Counted from the stretch's first letter, positions 35,922 to 47,978 are shown. The stretch is 64,000 bases of DNA from Erinaceus europaeus (GCF_950295315.1 NC_080166.1:104005693-104069692); one strand, 5' to 3'. Made by a program: numbers and translations. Notes: generated by a model from the letters alone, not told the origin.

Positions 35922-36309
35922 ATTAAGTTTCCACAGTGATTATAAACATTTGTACCAGTACATATCACCTGCTTTACTTAAAAAGATATTTTGGGTAGGT
36001 TTTAGAGAAAGAATTTTTTTTGTTTTCTAAAGGGAATATGAATGAGCTTTTTATGTCCTGAATTCCTTTATCAGCAGTGTGCCACCCCAGTCAAATGCTC
36101 ATGTTTATTTTGGGCATCAACAAAAAGAAAACAGTTGCAGAAAACATAGCTGTCCCATTAAACTACTTGTACCCCCCATCAGCAATTCTCCTAAACTTTT
36201 TTTGGAATCTACACTGAAGATGGATCACTTTTTACTAACAGAATTTTAAATGTAATGTTGAAAAATAAAATTGAGTACTAAGGCATATTATGACATTATC
36301 TAGTCTTCC
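35922..36309. other. No gene seen
   Basis: Apparently single-copy sequence. Confidence 0.4.
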
Positions 36310-37065
36310 ATTCTTTTCTGTTGCTGAATTTTGTGAAGTCTTAATATATTTTGGTATTATCTGATGTATGACATGTAAAGATTTTCTCCCATACCATAGG
36401 GAGGTCTCTCTGTTTTGGTGGTAATTACTTTTGTTGTGCTTAAGCTTTTTAGTTTGATGTAGTCCCATTGATTAATTTTAATTTTCCTTTTGTTTTCCTT
36501 GCAATTGAACTTGAGGCATTAAAGATTTTTTTTAAAGCTCACACCAGTTTTCCCAATCTCTTCCTCTAAATATTTGATGGTTTATAATAAAAGATTCGAA
36601 TCTTTAATCCATTTGGAGTTTGTTTATTTATTTATTTATTTATTTATTTTGCCTCCATGGTTTACATTAAGGCTAAGTGCCAGCACTACAAATCCATTGC
36701 TCCCGTAGGTCTTTTTTTTTTTTTTTTTCATTTTATTGGATGGGACTGAGAGAAATTGAGAGAGGAGAGGGAGATAGAGAGGGAGGGAGAAAGATAGATA
36801 TCTGTAGACCTGCTTCACTGCTTGTGAAGTGACCTCCCTACAGGTGGGGAGCCAGGGGTTCAATCAGGATTCTTATGCATGTCATTGCAGTTCCTGATAA
36901 ATGTACTTAGCCTGGTGTGCTTTCTTCCAGCCCCCCAACCCCCAAGCTGATTTTTGTGTATGGTGAAATGCGATGGTTCAGTTTCATTCTTTTGCATGTT
37001 TGAACTCAGTTTTCCCACCACTACTTGTTGAAGAAATTCTCCTTTCTCCATTTTATGTATTGGAT
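36310..37065 (-). mobile_element. Old L1 ORF2 C-terminal fragment, split
   Basis: 36330-36617 and 36940-37060 read inverted as the ORF2 region seen at 10190-10560 ('gatgtagtcccattgatt', 'atccatttggagtt', 'ttcattcttttgcatgtt', 'cagttttcccaccacta'). A SINE interrupts it at the same ORF2 codon region. Confidence 0.85.
36618..36935 (-). mobile_element. SINE-A, long-tail form, inside L1
   Basis: (TTTA)n tail, 'gcctccatggtttacattaa' 3' domain and head ending 'gtgctttcttccagcccc'. It lies between two adjoining parts of one L1 fragment. Confidence 0.85.
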
Positions 37066-37600
37066 GATCCCACCAAAAAGGAAATGTCAGAAAGTAAGGG
37101 AGTTTAAACATAACAATTGTAAGAGAAGTTCCAAAATGTTCTTTCAGAAAAAAAATTACATTTCATAAAAGATATGATGCTGAGTGATAGAAAGTTCTGG
37201 TAAATAAAGAGAATGACTGAAAAATTAAAGATGGGACGTTTGGACTCTTTTCATCTAATATTGTTTCATTAGGTCACTGATGGAAGTTAGAGGCACTACA
37301 ATGAGGAAGAAAATCAAGACAGCATTGTCTTGATTAGGACTTGAATTTCATTTAAAATAAGCAACTGAGATTAATTTTAGTTTTGGGATATAAAAATAAA
37401 ATTAGTGAATACATGTGCTTTATCTGACGAACTACCACTCTTCACGGTTTCTTTTAAATGATTTTCTCTTTTATAAATACAATGAATCGAACATGACAGG
37501 GTGACAGTCACAACTAAACAATTCCATATTCAGGCTACTATTTATTGTATCTTATTTTGATGACAAGCCTGGAGACTCTGCTTAAATCGTCTTTTGTTTT
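37066..37600. other. No gene seen
   Basis: Apparently single-copy sequence. Confidence 0.4.
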
Positions 37601-37790
37601 TTTAAAAAATATCTTATTTATATACTTATTAGACATAGAGAATGAGAGAGAGAGAGAGAGAGAGACACCTGCATCACTGACTGTCTCACTGCTGTGAAGT
37701 TTCTCCCTTGTAAATGAGAATAAGGCATTCAAGCCCAGGTTCCTGTGCTTTGAAGCATGTTCACTCTACACTGAGGGCCACCACACACAC
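37601..37790 (-). mobile_element. SINE-C-like, with GA run
   Basis: 'aaatatcttatttatatact', (GA)n at 37645-37664, 'cattcaagcccaggttcctg' and 'gagggccacc'. Confidence 0.6.
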
Positions 37791-38156
37791 TCTTACCCTT
37801 AAACCCCTCTTTAAAAATAACTTCATCCTCAGTTGAATACAGTATAGTAAACTTACAAAACCAAGTGACAGAATCATGGGAACCTAAACACTGTGAAATG
37901 CTGGGGAATCTTTCTTTTTTCTTTTTTCTTTCCTTTCTGTCAAGGGCCATTTGGATATTTATAATATAATTTATGAAAAAAAAAAAGTTCCAGTTGCCTT
38001 GGCAATGACAGGGCCAATATTTTCATTGGCTTTAAAAGGCCTGAGGCTGGATATTCCCCACCCAATCAAAATTATTCTGAGTTAAATAATAATGGCAATT
38101 CTGAGATAATAAGAACTGTGGATGTAAAAGGAAATGGCTTTCTCTGGTCTTACACA

Positions 38157-38199
<43 letters not shown>

Positions 38200-38710
38200 A
38201 CTTCTCTCTAGAATTCTCTGTGGTTGGCTGTGACCATATCTAATATCTAAGCTGGATTGTATGAAACCATTACTGCTCTGGTTTGTTACTTTCTCTCTTT
38301 TCTTTCAACATGTTTTAATCTTCCACATGTTTTATTTTCTTATTTTGATCTCAATTACCTGCTTATAAAAGAAATGGACTTTACATAGGAACTAAAATCT
38401 CCAAATAAAGAATAATTCCTATTTGTGTGAAGGACTAGAAAATTCTAAAAAAAACTTTTCAAAATATGTATAAAATCTGAAAATTCTAGGAGGCTTGTTT
38501 TTGTTCTAACTTTTCAGATGACTATAGTTGATTTCTGAGTACAACTATAATGTTTCTTACTGATCAAATATACCATATGTTAGAAAAAATATGTATTTAT
38601 AAGAGCAGCTCCATTTAAGCCTTTTGATTCTATTGCCATGTGTTCTGCTTTGAAAAGGAACACTTTAAAAGGGAATGATATATCAAGGAGCCTATAGCCA
38701 GATGGTAAAC
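37791..38710. other. Single-copy stretch
   Basis: No gene seen. 37985-38140 is GC-moderate with CCAAT/GCCAAT-type motifs and is listed as a conservation candidate. Confidence 0.45.
38152..38197. repeat. (CA)n microsatellite
   Basis: About 22 CA units with one interruption (CATA). Confidence 0.97.
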
Positions 38711-39255
38711 TACCTTATTTTATTTTGTTTATTTTTAATATTTTACTGGGGGGTTAAATGTTTACAGGAAATACAATTGTTGGTACATGTGTAAAATTTC
38801 TCAGTTTTTCTGCAAAAGACTAACTCCCCAGCCTAGGTCCTTCTCTACCCCCATGCACCGGATCTGAAAGCTCCCTTTCTCTCCAAAGTCCTTTAGTTCA
38901 ATGCAATATGCCAAACACTGTCCATTTTCCACTTTGTGTTCCCCCTTTCTGTTCTCTTTTCTCAATTTCTGTCCATAGTGAGATCCTCCCATGTTCATAC
39001 TTCTCTTCTGGCTTATTTCTCAACATAATTCCTTCAAGCTCCATCCAAGAAGAGGTAAAGAAGGTGAATTCATCACTCTTAATAACTGAATAGTATTCAG
39101 CTGTGGATAGATATCACAACTTTCTCAGCCACTTATCTACTATTGACTACCTAGGTTGCTCCCAGGTTTTGACCATTAAAAATTGTGTTGTTATGAACAT
39201 AGTAGGCTTACACAGATCTTTTTGGATGGGTGTCTTTGATTCCTTTAATAGTGAA
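38711..39255 (-). mobile_element. Old L1 3' end
   Basis: T-rich end and 3'UTR (38711-38980), then inverted ORF2 end: 'tcaacataattccttcaagc', 'gaatagtattcagctgtgg', 'ggttgctcccaggttttg', 'gaacatagtagg'. No open frame. Confidence 0.8.
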
Positions 39256-40064
39256 AAAGTTTAATATTTTACACAACTATGTACCTGCTGGTTACAGGAA
39301 GCAAGTTTATGTAGGGACCATATCAATGGATAAAGTTTAAGAACAAAGGGAGGGACAACAAAGCATAATGATTTTTTTACCTAGATCCTAATGATCTAAG
39401 TTAAGAGCCATAGTACAATTGGAAAGTTGTCTGGTATTGTACAGGTCAGATGCTCAAACAATATTAGAATTAGTTGGGCCAAATAAAGGAATTTAACTCT
39501 CTTCTATGTTCAATAGGGGAGCACAAAAAGCACAAGGATATACATTTATATGAGTTCTCAGGATGTAACAGTGTCTATTTCTGGGCTGAGTGTGCTAAAC
39601 TGGTTATGACACTATAACTTGTGTGGTTTTATAAACTTCCCTGGTGTTGCCCTATTCACAACTAACTGGACAGATTCACAATAAAGGGTAGTATACTCTT
39701 AAGTTTCTAAGGAAAATATGTAAAATTAAACTTCTGAAAATCAAATTTTAAATTCACTGATACATCGAACAGGGTATATTCCACAATTTTTATCCAATTC
39801 AATTGCTTCAACTTTCAAGTAAATGTGTGAATAATATTTATATACATATGATAGATACTATGTATTATGTTCCACAGTATAAAATATTTAATCTGGTCAG
39901 AACAAATAGCACCTGACACAGAATACAAACACACTGAAGTTTTACTATTATTTGGGGGATTTGACATATTAAACATATACATATTTACTGTAACACAATT
40001 TTAAAAGCTTCTATTAAATATTAGTATTAATGGGAATAGAATGTTGGTAGGTCATAAGAATAAA
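39256..40064. other. No gene seen
   Basis: AT-rich, apparently single-copy sequence. Confidence 0.45.
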
Positions 40065-40075
40065 AAATATCATTT

Positions 40076-40282
40076 GGGGCCGGGTGGTGGCCCATTTGAT
40101 TGAGCACACACACTACAGTCAGTGCTCAAGGACCCAGGTTTGAGCCCCCAGTCCCTACCTACAGGGGAAAGCTTTGCAAGTGGTGAAGCAGGGCTGCATG
40201 TGTCTCTCTGTCTTTCTCCCACCTCCTTCCCCCTTGATTTCTGACAGTCTCTTTCTAGTAAATAAAGGAAATTTTTTTAGAG
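40076..40282 (+). mobile_element. SINE-B
   Basis: 11-bp TSD with one difference: AAATATCATTT at 40065-40075 and AAATACCATTT at 40283-40293. Confidence 0.9.
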
Positions 40283-40293
40283 AAATACCATTT

Positions 40294-40618
40294 AAATTAT
40301 GATTAAAATCTATATACTATAACTAATGCAATATAAATAACCAGTATTTAAACACATACTACTAATAGAAGCAAAAGTCTGAAGCTCAAAAATGGTAATT
40401 AATATATTAAAAGTTGTAAAATTTACTAGCAATTACATATGTGTATATTACAGCCAAAAGGGAAAAAATCATGATCACCAACCTAGGAAAATGTTAACAT
40501 CCTGGAAATATTCTAGGTTTTAATGAAGGCATTAAATATGTGTAAGGAGATATAACACTGTGATCCTAAACCATATATAGTCATGTAAACTATCAACATA
40601 AATAATTTAAAGTGAGTA
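40294..40618. other. No gene seen
   Basis: AT-rich, apparently single-copy sequence. Confidence 0.4.
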
Positions 40619-41020
40619 ATCAATATGCAGGTGGATGCAGGTTATTGTCTGGGGAAATGTTGTCATAGTTGAAAAACAGACTAGAAAGCTGGATCAGGGA
40701 AGAGAGTAGCTCCCAAATATGGGGGAAGTATATAAATATTGTTAACTGTACCACTAGGGAAAGAGAGAGACAGGCTGGGAGTATGGATCGACTTGCCAAC
40801 ACCCATGTTCAGCAAGGAAGTAATTATAGAAGTCAGACCTTCTACCTTCAGAATACCATAATGATCCTGGGTCCATACACCCAGAGGGATAAAGAATAGG
40901 GAAGCTATCAAGGGAGGAGAGTGGATGCAGAGTTCTGGTGGTAGGAATTGTGTGGAATTGTTCCTCTCTTATCCTGTAGTCTTATCAATAATCCCATTTT
41001 ATAAATAAAATTTTAAAAAA
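40619..41020 (+). mobile_element. L1 3'UTR, strongly 5'-truncated
   Basis: About 0.4 kb: 'aggttattgtctggggaaat', 'gggtccatacacccagaggg', 'ctcttatcctgtagtcttat', tail 'ataaataaaattttaaaaaa'. A short internal deletion relative to 33 kb joins 'aactgta' to 'ccactaggg'. Confidence 0.85.
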
Positions 41021-41466
41021 TAGTGATCAAGTGCTAGATCACTGGTGGTGCACACATTTTGAATTGCATTTAAGCCCTGAATTCAAACTCTAGTACAATA
41101 AGAAGAATTATTATTGAGTATATATATATATATATATATATATACAAATATAATAAAGAAAGAAGATGCTTATGTATAAAACAAAAGGCAAAAGAACTCT
41201 TTCTGGGGAGTAAATGTGAAAGATGAAATAGCAGAGTAATACAGAAAGCAATAACAATTGCTCTAATTTTACTTCATCAGCTGTTTTTGGGTACATAGTT
41301 ATTTATTGTATTATGAATGGCTGCATGGAGTCTTTCAACCTGCAATATATCTTAATGAAAGAATGATATTTCCTGAAAGGAAATTTACAAGAAGTATAAA
41401 GCATGAATATTTAGGAGCTATTAAATTTAACAGAGGGAGAGAAAAGAAACATCAAAAATACTGTAT
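41021..41466. other. No gene seen; short (TA)n
   Basis: (TA)n at 41119-41144. The rest is apparently single-copy. Confidence 0.5.
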
Positions 41467-41480
41467 AAGAATTTCTCATG

Positions 41481-41758
41481 GGAGTCGGGCTGTAGCACAG
41501 CGGGTTAAGCACAGGTGGCGCAAAGCACAAGGACCGGCATAAGGATCCCGGTTCGAACCCCGCCTCCCCACTTGCAGGGGAGTCACTTCACAGGTGGTAA
41601 AGTAGGTCTGCAGGTGTCTATCTTTCTCTCCTCCTCTCTGTCTTCCCCTCCTCTCTCCATTTCTCTCTGTCCTATCCAACAACAAGAATAATAACTACAA
41701 TAATAAAACAACAAGGGCAACAAAAGGGAATAAATAAATAAAATAAATATTAAAAAAA
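41481..41758 (+). mobile_element. SINE-A, young-looking
   Basis: Perfect 14-bp TSD, AAGAATTTCTCATG, at 41467-41480 and 41759-41772. The head (gagtcgggctgtagcacagc), the B box (GGTTCGAACCC) and the full pyrimidine block are nearly consensus. Confidence 0.96.
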
Positions 41759-41772
41759 AAGAATTTCTCATG

Positions 41773-42469
41773 ATTGTTACAAATGTTATAGCTTGAGGTT
41801 AACAGTATGTCATGTATCATAGCTAAATGTGAATTTAAATCTTTTTATCTCTGTCTCTCTCTCTTTTAAATCTCCTGCAGGGCCTGGGGAGGACAATTAG
41901 AACTATCATTGAAAAGAAAGCTGTCTTAACACTAATCAAATGTAAACTACAAATGGCTCATTCATTTAACTTTTGGAAAATTATGGGGGTGGCTTATGAC
42001 CTGAAGATAGCTCACAGTAAAAGAAAATAAATAGGTGGTGGGTTATAGATTATCTGTCTGGTCTTCTATAAGTGGATATCAGTGACAGTATCAGTCTGAT
42101 ACTTTAAATTGGACTGTGTTAACAGCTGCACTGAAAAAGTAGGGCTTGTTCCTTTGTGTCTGTGCTGTTGATTGGAAAAGGTATTCTAATTATCATAACA
42201 ATTAAAGTCTATTGGCTAATGGCAACTATAAATGGGCATGACATCTCCTACTACAGTGACAGAAAAAAAGACCATGTTGACTTTTCATGGTACTTTTAGA
42301 ACTGGAGCTTAACATTTATTACTGCAAATAAGTCATTCACAAAACAAGTTGCATACTGCATTGATTTCAAATCAGAGCAGATAAATAAAATTAGACCGTA
42401 TGTTCCAGTGGAAGAGAAAGTCAACATCTCTGAGTGACTCCACAGAGGATAAAAAATGATTCTCTAAGG
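41773..42469. other. Single-copy stretch, conservation candidate
   Basis: No gene. 42150-42260 packs CTAATTATC, ATTGGCTAATGG and TAAATGGGCATG-type motifs. Confidence 0.45.
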
Positions 42470-42770
42470 ACAGAGGAGATAGCATAATGGTTATGCAAAA
42501 AGATTTTCATGCCCGAGGCTCTTTTCAAAGTTTCAGACTCAATCCCCCACACCATGAAAAATCAGAGTTAAGCAGTGCTCTGGTCTCTCTGTATCTTTCT
42601 TTTTGTATCTCTCTCTCTCATTAAGATAAAGCAAATAAAATATACTTCAAAATTGATTCTCCTAAAAAGAAAAAGAAAAAAAATTGATTCTCCTGCTTGA
42701 GAGTTCAAAGTCTTATCCACTTCGCTACCAAATAAATAAAATCTTAAAAAAAAAAAAAAAAGATTCTCCA
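42470..42770 (+). mobile_element. SINE-C with a second insertion in its tail
   Basis: 'gagatagcataatggttatg', 'agactcaatcccccacacca', 'gagttaagcagtgctctggt', (TC)n, then an A-rich tail. 42675-42735 repeats 'attgattctcctgcttgaga' and a short inverted SINE piece. Ends with an A-run at 42748-42762. Confidence 0.75.
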
Positions 42771-43232
42771 AGAATTTCAGGTAAGTTTCTTACCTTCTTA
42801 CTTTATTCCATTGCCTACTATCTAAAATTTAAATTTAATAGCTTACTCTTCTGAGACATATAAGGCTAAATATAATTGGGTAGTTTATCTGCTCAGGTTA
42901 CACAGCATGTCTTCAAGTGCTTGCCTCAAACACATTCCTATAGCTCAGAATCATTTATTCCTATTCTACCAAATATATGACAGATCAATGATAGAAGTCA
43001 AAGCACTTGAAAGACTATTGATGATCTCCACTCCTTCATGAGTGGGTGAACGACAAGAAGAAAAGTTAAAGAAATCACATTCTATCCTAAAATCTAAGTA
43101 CTAGACAAAATGAAGTCTAAGAAAAGAGAATAAATGGTAAGGCAGTCTGGAAATTTCTGAAGGAAAAATCCTTTGTATATTACAAAAGCTACACTTTTAA
43201 TTTTATTAACTAGCCCAGAAAATGTAAAATGA
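42771..43232. other. No gene seen
   Basis: Apparently single-copy sequence. Confidence 0.4.
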
Positions 43233-43695
43233 TCATTATTTTTTTTAATTTTCCCCCCACTGGGGTTATTACTGGGGCTTGTTGCTGTGCCTGGTAGCCA
43301 TTTTTTTTTTTCTTTTTGCCTCCAGGGTTATCGCTGGGGCTCAGTGCTAGTATTATGTATCCACTGCTCCTTTTTCCATTTTTTTTTTTTTTTATTGGAT
43401 AGGACAGACAGAAACGGAGAGCAGAGGGAAAGATAGAGTAAGGAGAGAAAGATGCTTATGAAACTTTCCCCCTGCAGGTGGGCATCTGAGGGCTTGAACT
43501 CATTTTTTTTTTTATTTGATAGGGCAGAGACAAGTTGAGATGGGGGGATATAGAGAGAAATAGACAGAGAAATACCTGCAGCTCTGGTTAGCCTTTTGTG
43601 AAGCTTTCCCACCTACAGGTAAAGAAAGGAGGTATAAACTGTTTCCTTGGGCATGAACATGCGTAGACTCAATAGGTGTGTCACTGTGTTGCCTC
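43233..43695 (-). mobile_element. Cluster of inverted SINE pieces
   Basis: Three T-runs (43298, 43379, 43502) each open an inverted SINE. 43233-43300 and 43312-43500 are long-tail SINE-A ends ('cctccagggttatcgctggg'). 43502-43690 is SINE-B-like ending 'gtgtcactgtgttgcctc'. Nested insertions in one another's tails. Confidence 0.65.
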
Positions 43696-44210
43696 TTGTT
43701 AAATTCTTATATTCTAAACCAGGATCTTAATTGAACAAAATAATGCACAAATGTTTCAGAATAATTATATAATCTCAAAACCTGATATATTTCTATTCAC
43801 TTATGTATTTTACTGTTAGAAAGATTGGGACATTGCAAATTATAAATTATTCTTTCAAATGTTTTTATTTTAAATTTTAAATAGAAAAAAGGTTCAAAGT
43901 CTAGTCACAAATATAGATAAATAGTAAGCAAAATAAATAAAATGCATAAAGCAATTTTAATTTCCTTTGTACCTATTAGTAACCTCATACTTTTGTAATA
44001 ACAGAAAGCATACAGTGAGAAAGTATGAAGGCATTAAAAACAAGTTGAGGCAATTCAGTTTGACTCAACTTGAATGACAAATTATCATAAATCTAAGCAT
44101 TTATAACTGCAAAATCATGCTAATATTCTACACATAGCACGGTTTGTGCACATAACAAAGCAAGTGCATTACCCAGTTGAGCCATTTCACCAACCTGATA
44201 TAAAAATCTT
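43696..44210. other. No gene seen
   Basis: AT-rich, apparently single-copy sequence. Confidence 0.4.
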
Positions 44211-44211
44211 G

Positions 44212-44535
44212 GGGGTCAGGTGGTAGAGCAGCGGGTTAAGCGCACATGGCGCAAAGTGCAGTGTGAGCATCCCAGTTAGAGCCCCAGGCTCCCTACCTTC
44301 AGGGGAGTTGCCTCACAGGTGGTGAAGCAGATCTGCAGGTGTCTATCTTTCTCTCCCCCCTCTGTCTTCTCTCTCCATTTCTCTCTGTCCTATCCAACTA
44401 CAGTGACATCAATAAAAACAATAATAACCACAACAATGATATATATGGGCAGTAAAAAGGAAAACAATAGCTTCCAGGAGCAGTGGATTAGTGGTGCTCC
44501 ATGCCCCAGCAATAACTCTGGAGGGAAAAAAAACT
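44212..44535 (+). mobile_element. SINE-A, long-tail form
   Basis: Complete: head 'gggggtcaggtggtagagca' through 'ggagcagtggattagtgg' and 'agcaataactctggaggg' plus A-tail. This copy gives the full long-form length of about 320 bp. Confidence 0.9.
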
Positions 44536-44944
44536 TTATGAATATTTTTCATTCCTGGTAACAATCACTCCAATAGTTATGTCCCATCAGAAAACAGAAA
44601 CAGTTCTTAGGTGAACTATTAGAGAATTAAAATATCAAAAGGAGCACTGACATATCAGAGAGATACTAATTGCAGGAAACAAATCATCCTCAGTAAAACT
44701 GAAATAAAATTTTCTCTTTGGAACTAGTATTTACACCCCAGAGGAGATCTGGCAGCTGGACTTCAAAACTCTGGTGACTGGCACTTAAAGAGACAAGCAA
44801 TTGTATTCTGAGTTTAGAGATGCCCCACTTATCTCACAGGACTCTACAGAAGGAGCACTCAGTAACTAGTTCCATTATGACAGAAAAGTCCATCAACTGA
44901 AATCCACTACCTGCTACTGGAAAAAAGAACACTAACTAAAATCA
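44536..44944. other. No gene seen
   Basis: Apparently single-copy sequence. Confidence 0.4.
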
Positions 44945-45425
44945 TATTAAATGTACATAACAGCATAATTTGCAACCGTCCAAATGTGGAAGCAATCCAG
45001 ATTCCCAAGGACAGTGGCTAAGAACATTGTAGTATATATGAACAACTAACTGGTTACTACTCAACTGTTAAAAAATGATGAAGTCATCTTTTTTTGCTTT
45101 ATCTTGGATTGAAGGAACAATAATAGATTAAGTTCATGTATGGGTGGAATTTAAGAAATGAGGATCAAAAGGGAAAACATAAAGTGAAACTTGAACTGAG
45201 TGTGGTATATTGCACCAAAGTAGGGAACTCTTGGGAAGAAGGAAGGAAGAGGGGGAATGGGAGGGGCATTGTGGTCCTGGCACTGAATGGTGGAAAAGGA
45301 CCTAAATTGGAGTTGAGAATCTTGTAGGCACATACCAAAGGGAGATATGAGATTTTACCCATGATAGAACTGTACTACAATCCATTAACCTCCTAATAAG
45401 GTGATTTGTGAAAAAAAAAAAAAAG
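44945..45425 (+). mobile_element. Old L1 3' end
   Basis: ORF2 end ('atgtggaagcaatccagatt', 'ggctaagaacattgtagtat'), then 3'UTR ('tgtggtatattgcaccaaag') and poly-A at 45411-45424. Confidence 0.8.
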
Positions 45426-46448
45426 GGAGAGAGAAAGAAGAACTGTAGAGACAAAACTGAAAAATAATTAAGGACAACTTCCATTATTCTTAAGCCAGCT
45501 TTCTAATTTGTTTCAAAGCCCCTACAATCACAAAAAATATCATGAAAAAAGTCAGTTGCCAAAGGAGAAAGATGGGGTTCCCATCCTAGTCTGAGAGTCA
45601 CCATACTATACATGTGGGCTTGAAACACAGACATAACAATAAAGTTTGTAAATTTACTTTTTAATAAATTAGCACAATTGACAGTATTATCTTTGTACCT
45701 ACAGCAATGAGATGTAATGATAGAAGACATTAGATATGATTGTTGAAAGTACTGAATCTCAAGAGAGATAGTGCTAATGGGTAATTTTTCTGAGACCTAC
45801 AGATTATATGCAGTGAAGAAGGGCCACAAATTTATGTAAGCAAAATTCAGAGTCAATATTCATTTAAATACGAAGTTAACATTTTGTCATGTCATAAATT
45901 CAATTTCTCTAATGGACAAATAGCTTAGGTTAGTGTATATGAGTTATCAAATATTATTATGTATGTGCAAATATTACTATGTCAACAACATACTAACAAT
46001 TTTTATTAAAATAGAATAGGTTAGAATCATTTGAAGACTCCTTTTGTTATACTTGCATGATAACTACATCACTATTAATGAAAATTATCTTATTCGAAGT
46101 CAAGAATTTACTAACAAACATCTCATTTTTTAATGTAAAGTATAATTTGGGTTGGAAAAATCTAACTGCTTCATTGTGATAATATGTTGTAGGGAGAGAA
46201 TATGAGGGCTAATTCTGCATATGTTTACATACTGAATTTTACAATAATCTCTGTGATAATTTAATTACTTCAAATAATCAAATTAATGCATGATAGAAAT
46301 TTGGTTTCTTTATTTTTAGTCAATATTTTAGTCATCAATAGCCTATTAAGAATTAAAATTACCAGCTTTCATCCAGAATGTAAGGTGCTAGTTTTGGAAT
46401 GAGTAGTAGCATTTTTAACTTTTCCCCACTTCTCAGAATACATAGGTA
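45426..46448. other. Single-copy stretch
   Basis: No gene. 46030-46310 is rich in TAATTA/ATTAATG motifs. Confidence 0.45.
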
Positions 46449-46452
46449 ATTT

Positions 46453-46926
46453 TGTGGGAACTGAGCAAAAAGTAATAAATGTAAAATGGTATATAAACAG
46501 ACAAATGAACCTAGACTTGGGCAACCCAAGGGTTAAGTAAGCAATTACAAGACAGGCCTGGGAGTCTGCAAGGCTGGAGATAAATACAAGGGCAGATTCT
46601 GAGAAAACAGCCTGGGAACCTGGAGTCAGGGAAAAGAGATAACTCCAAGGACAAAAAAGATCCCCTCCCCTTCCCTGAACCTGTGGGCTATAGATGTAAA
46701 ACTGTCATGTAACCACATTGTGTAGCTGAACCTTGTCACATAGCCATGTAATCTGAAAGGTATATAAACCTTAATAGGACTTGGGTGCGGGGTCGATTAC
46801 CAGAGAGCTGGTGTGTCAATCCCTCGGTAACTTCGCCCTAGCCGGCTAGAATAATAATGGCTCTCTGCTTTTACATTGCCTTTGGTTCCTTGTGGATTTC
46901 TTTATATCATGGACCCAGGTACAACA
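46453..46926 (+). mobile_element. Solo LTR, gammaretrovirus-like (ERV1)
   Basis: 474 bp beginning TGTGGGAACTGAG and ending GGTACAACA, flanked by a 4-bp TSD ATTT (46449-46452 and 46927-46930), as usual for ERV1. It has a TATA box (gtatataaacc, about 46761) and a following GC-richer R/U5-like part ('ccctcggtaacttcgcccta'). A short TSD can occur by chance, so the LTR-like composition carries the call. Confidence 0.7.
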
Positions 46927-46930
46927 ATTT

Positions 46931-47599
46931 CAACTGGCAAATGCTATATGAAAGTTGAGGAACTTTGTAAAATCAGTTAAAAGACACATTTACATGAGTC
47001 CTGGCAGATATGCAAACAAATTTGCCATTTCTATGAAGCCAGCCTTGCTGTTGGTGTTTTTCCTTTCCTTTGGACATTTACACTATTTGGGGAGCAGGTT
47101 TTCTATGTGGAGCCACCTTTTTTGTACAAGGGTAAGGTAGGGGTTTTCAGGGAGACCTATTTTATGCTTCCTTTTGTTTGCTTTCCACAATCCATATGAG
47201 AGGGTAGAGCTGCCATTATCTCCTGGGATACCAGGGAGACCTTGGGATGCTTGAATCAAGGTGGTGAAGGCACCCACCTTAGTTGGGGGCTCCAGTTCTC
47301 TAGCATGAGCTGAAGTGTGTGCATGCTTGATGGAGGGTGATGGAGCTGAAAGGGATGTGGGAAGACTGTTGTTCCCCTTTAGAGCTTGGAAAGAAGGGTG
47401 AAGTGAGGGCACTTCTGGCAGGTTTCAAATAAATTCTTTTGTTTATTAGTGGTAAAAAAAAAGTCATAGGTGAATAGATAAAAAAATAATTATAAATTCG
47501 AGATGAATGGGTAAAAGGGTGAACTTTTGTGCTTCCAAAAAATTCAGTACATAAAATTAGAAATATAATGCTTTTACTGGTAAGTGATAGTACCCACAG
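46931..47599. other. Unrecognised stretch, G-rich on plus strand
   Basis: 47040-47430 differs in base composition from its AT-rich surroundings and has one 109-codon open stretch on the minus strand (47083-47412). I recognise neither protein nor repeat. It might be internal sequence of an old retroelement. Confidence 0.35.
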
Positions 47600-47614
47600 A
47601 ATACAATCAGAACA

Positions 47615-47812
47615 GGGACCAGGTGGTAGTACACCTGGGTAAGCACACACATGACAGTGCACAAGAGCCCTGTTCAAGCCCCTAGACCCCATCTGCAGGG
47701 GAAAAACTTCACAAGCAGGAAAGCAGGGCTGCAGGTATCTCTCTAGCTTTCTACCTTCCCTCCCCTCTCAAATTATCTCTGTCTCTATCCAATAATAAAA
47801 ATAAATAAATAA
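47615..47812 (+). mobile_element. SINE-B
   Basis: Perfect 15-bp TSD, AATACAATCAGAACA, at 47600-47614 and 47813-47827. Confidence 0.95.
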
Positions 47813-47978
47813 AATACAATCAGAACATAGAACTCATTAAGATATATACACCATTTCTAGTTTATTATATACATATATATCATTGTACTGTATTCATAAT
47901 TTTCCTAAAATAAATCCAAATAGGTATTCAATTATAAAATCTATTAGCCTTCAAATTTGCAAATGAAATAAATCTATA

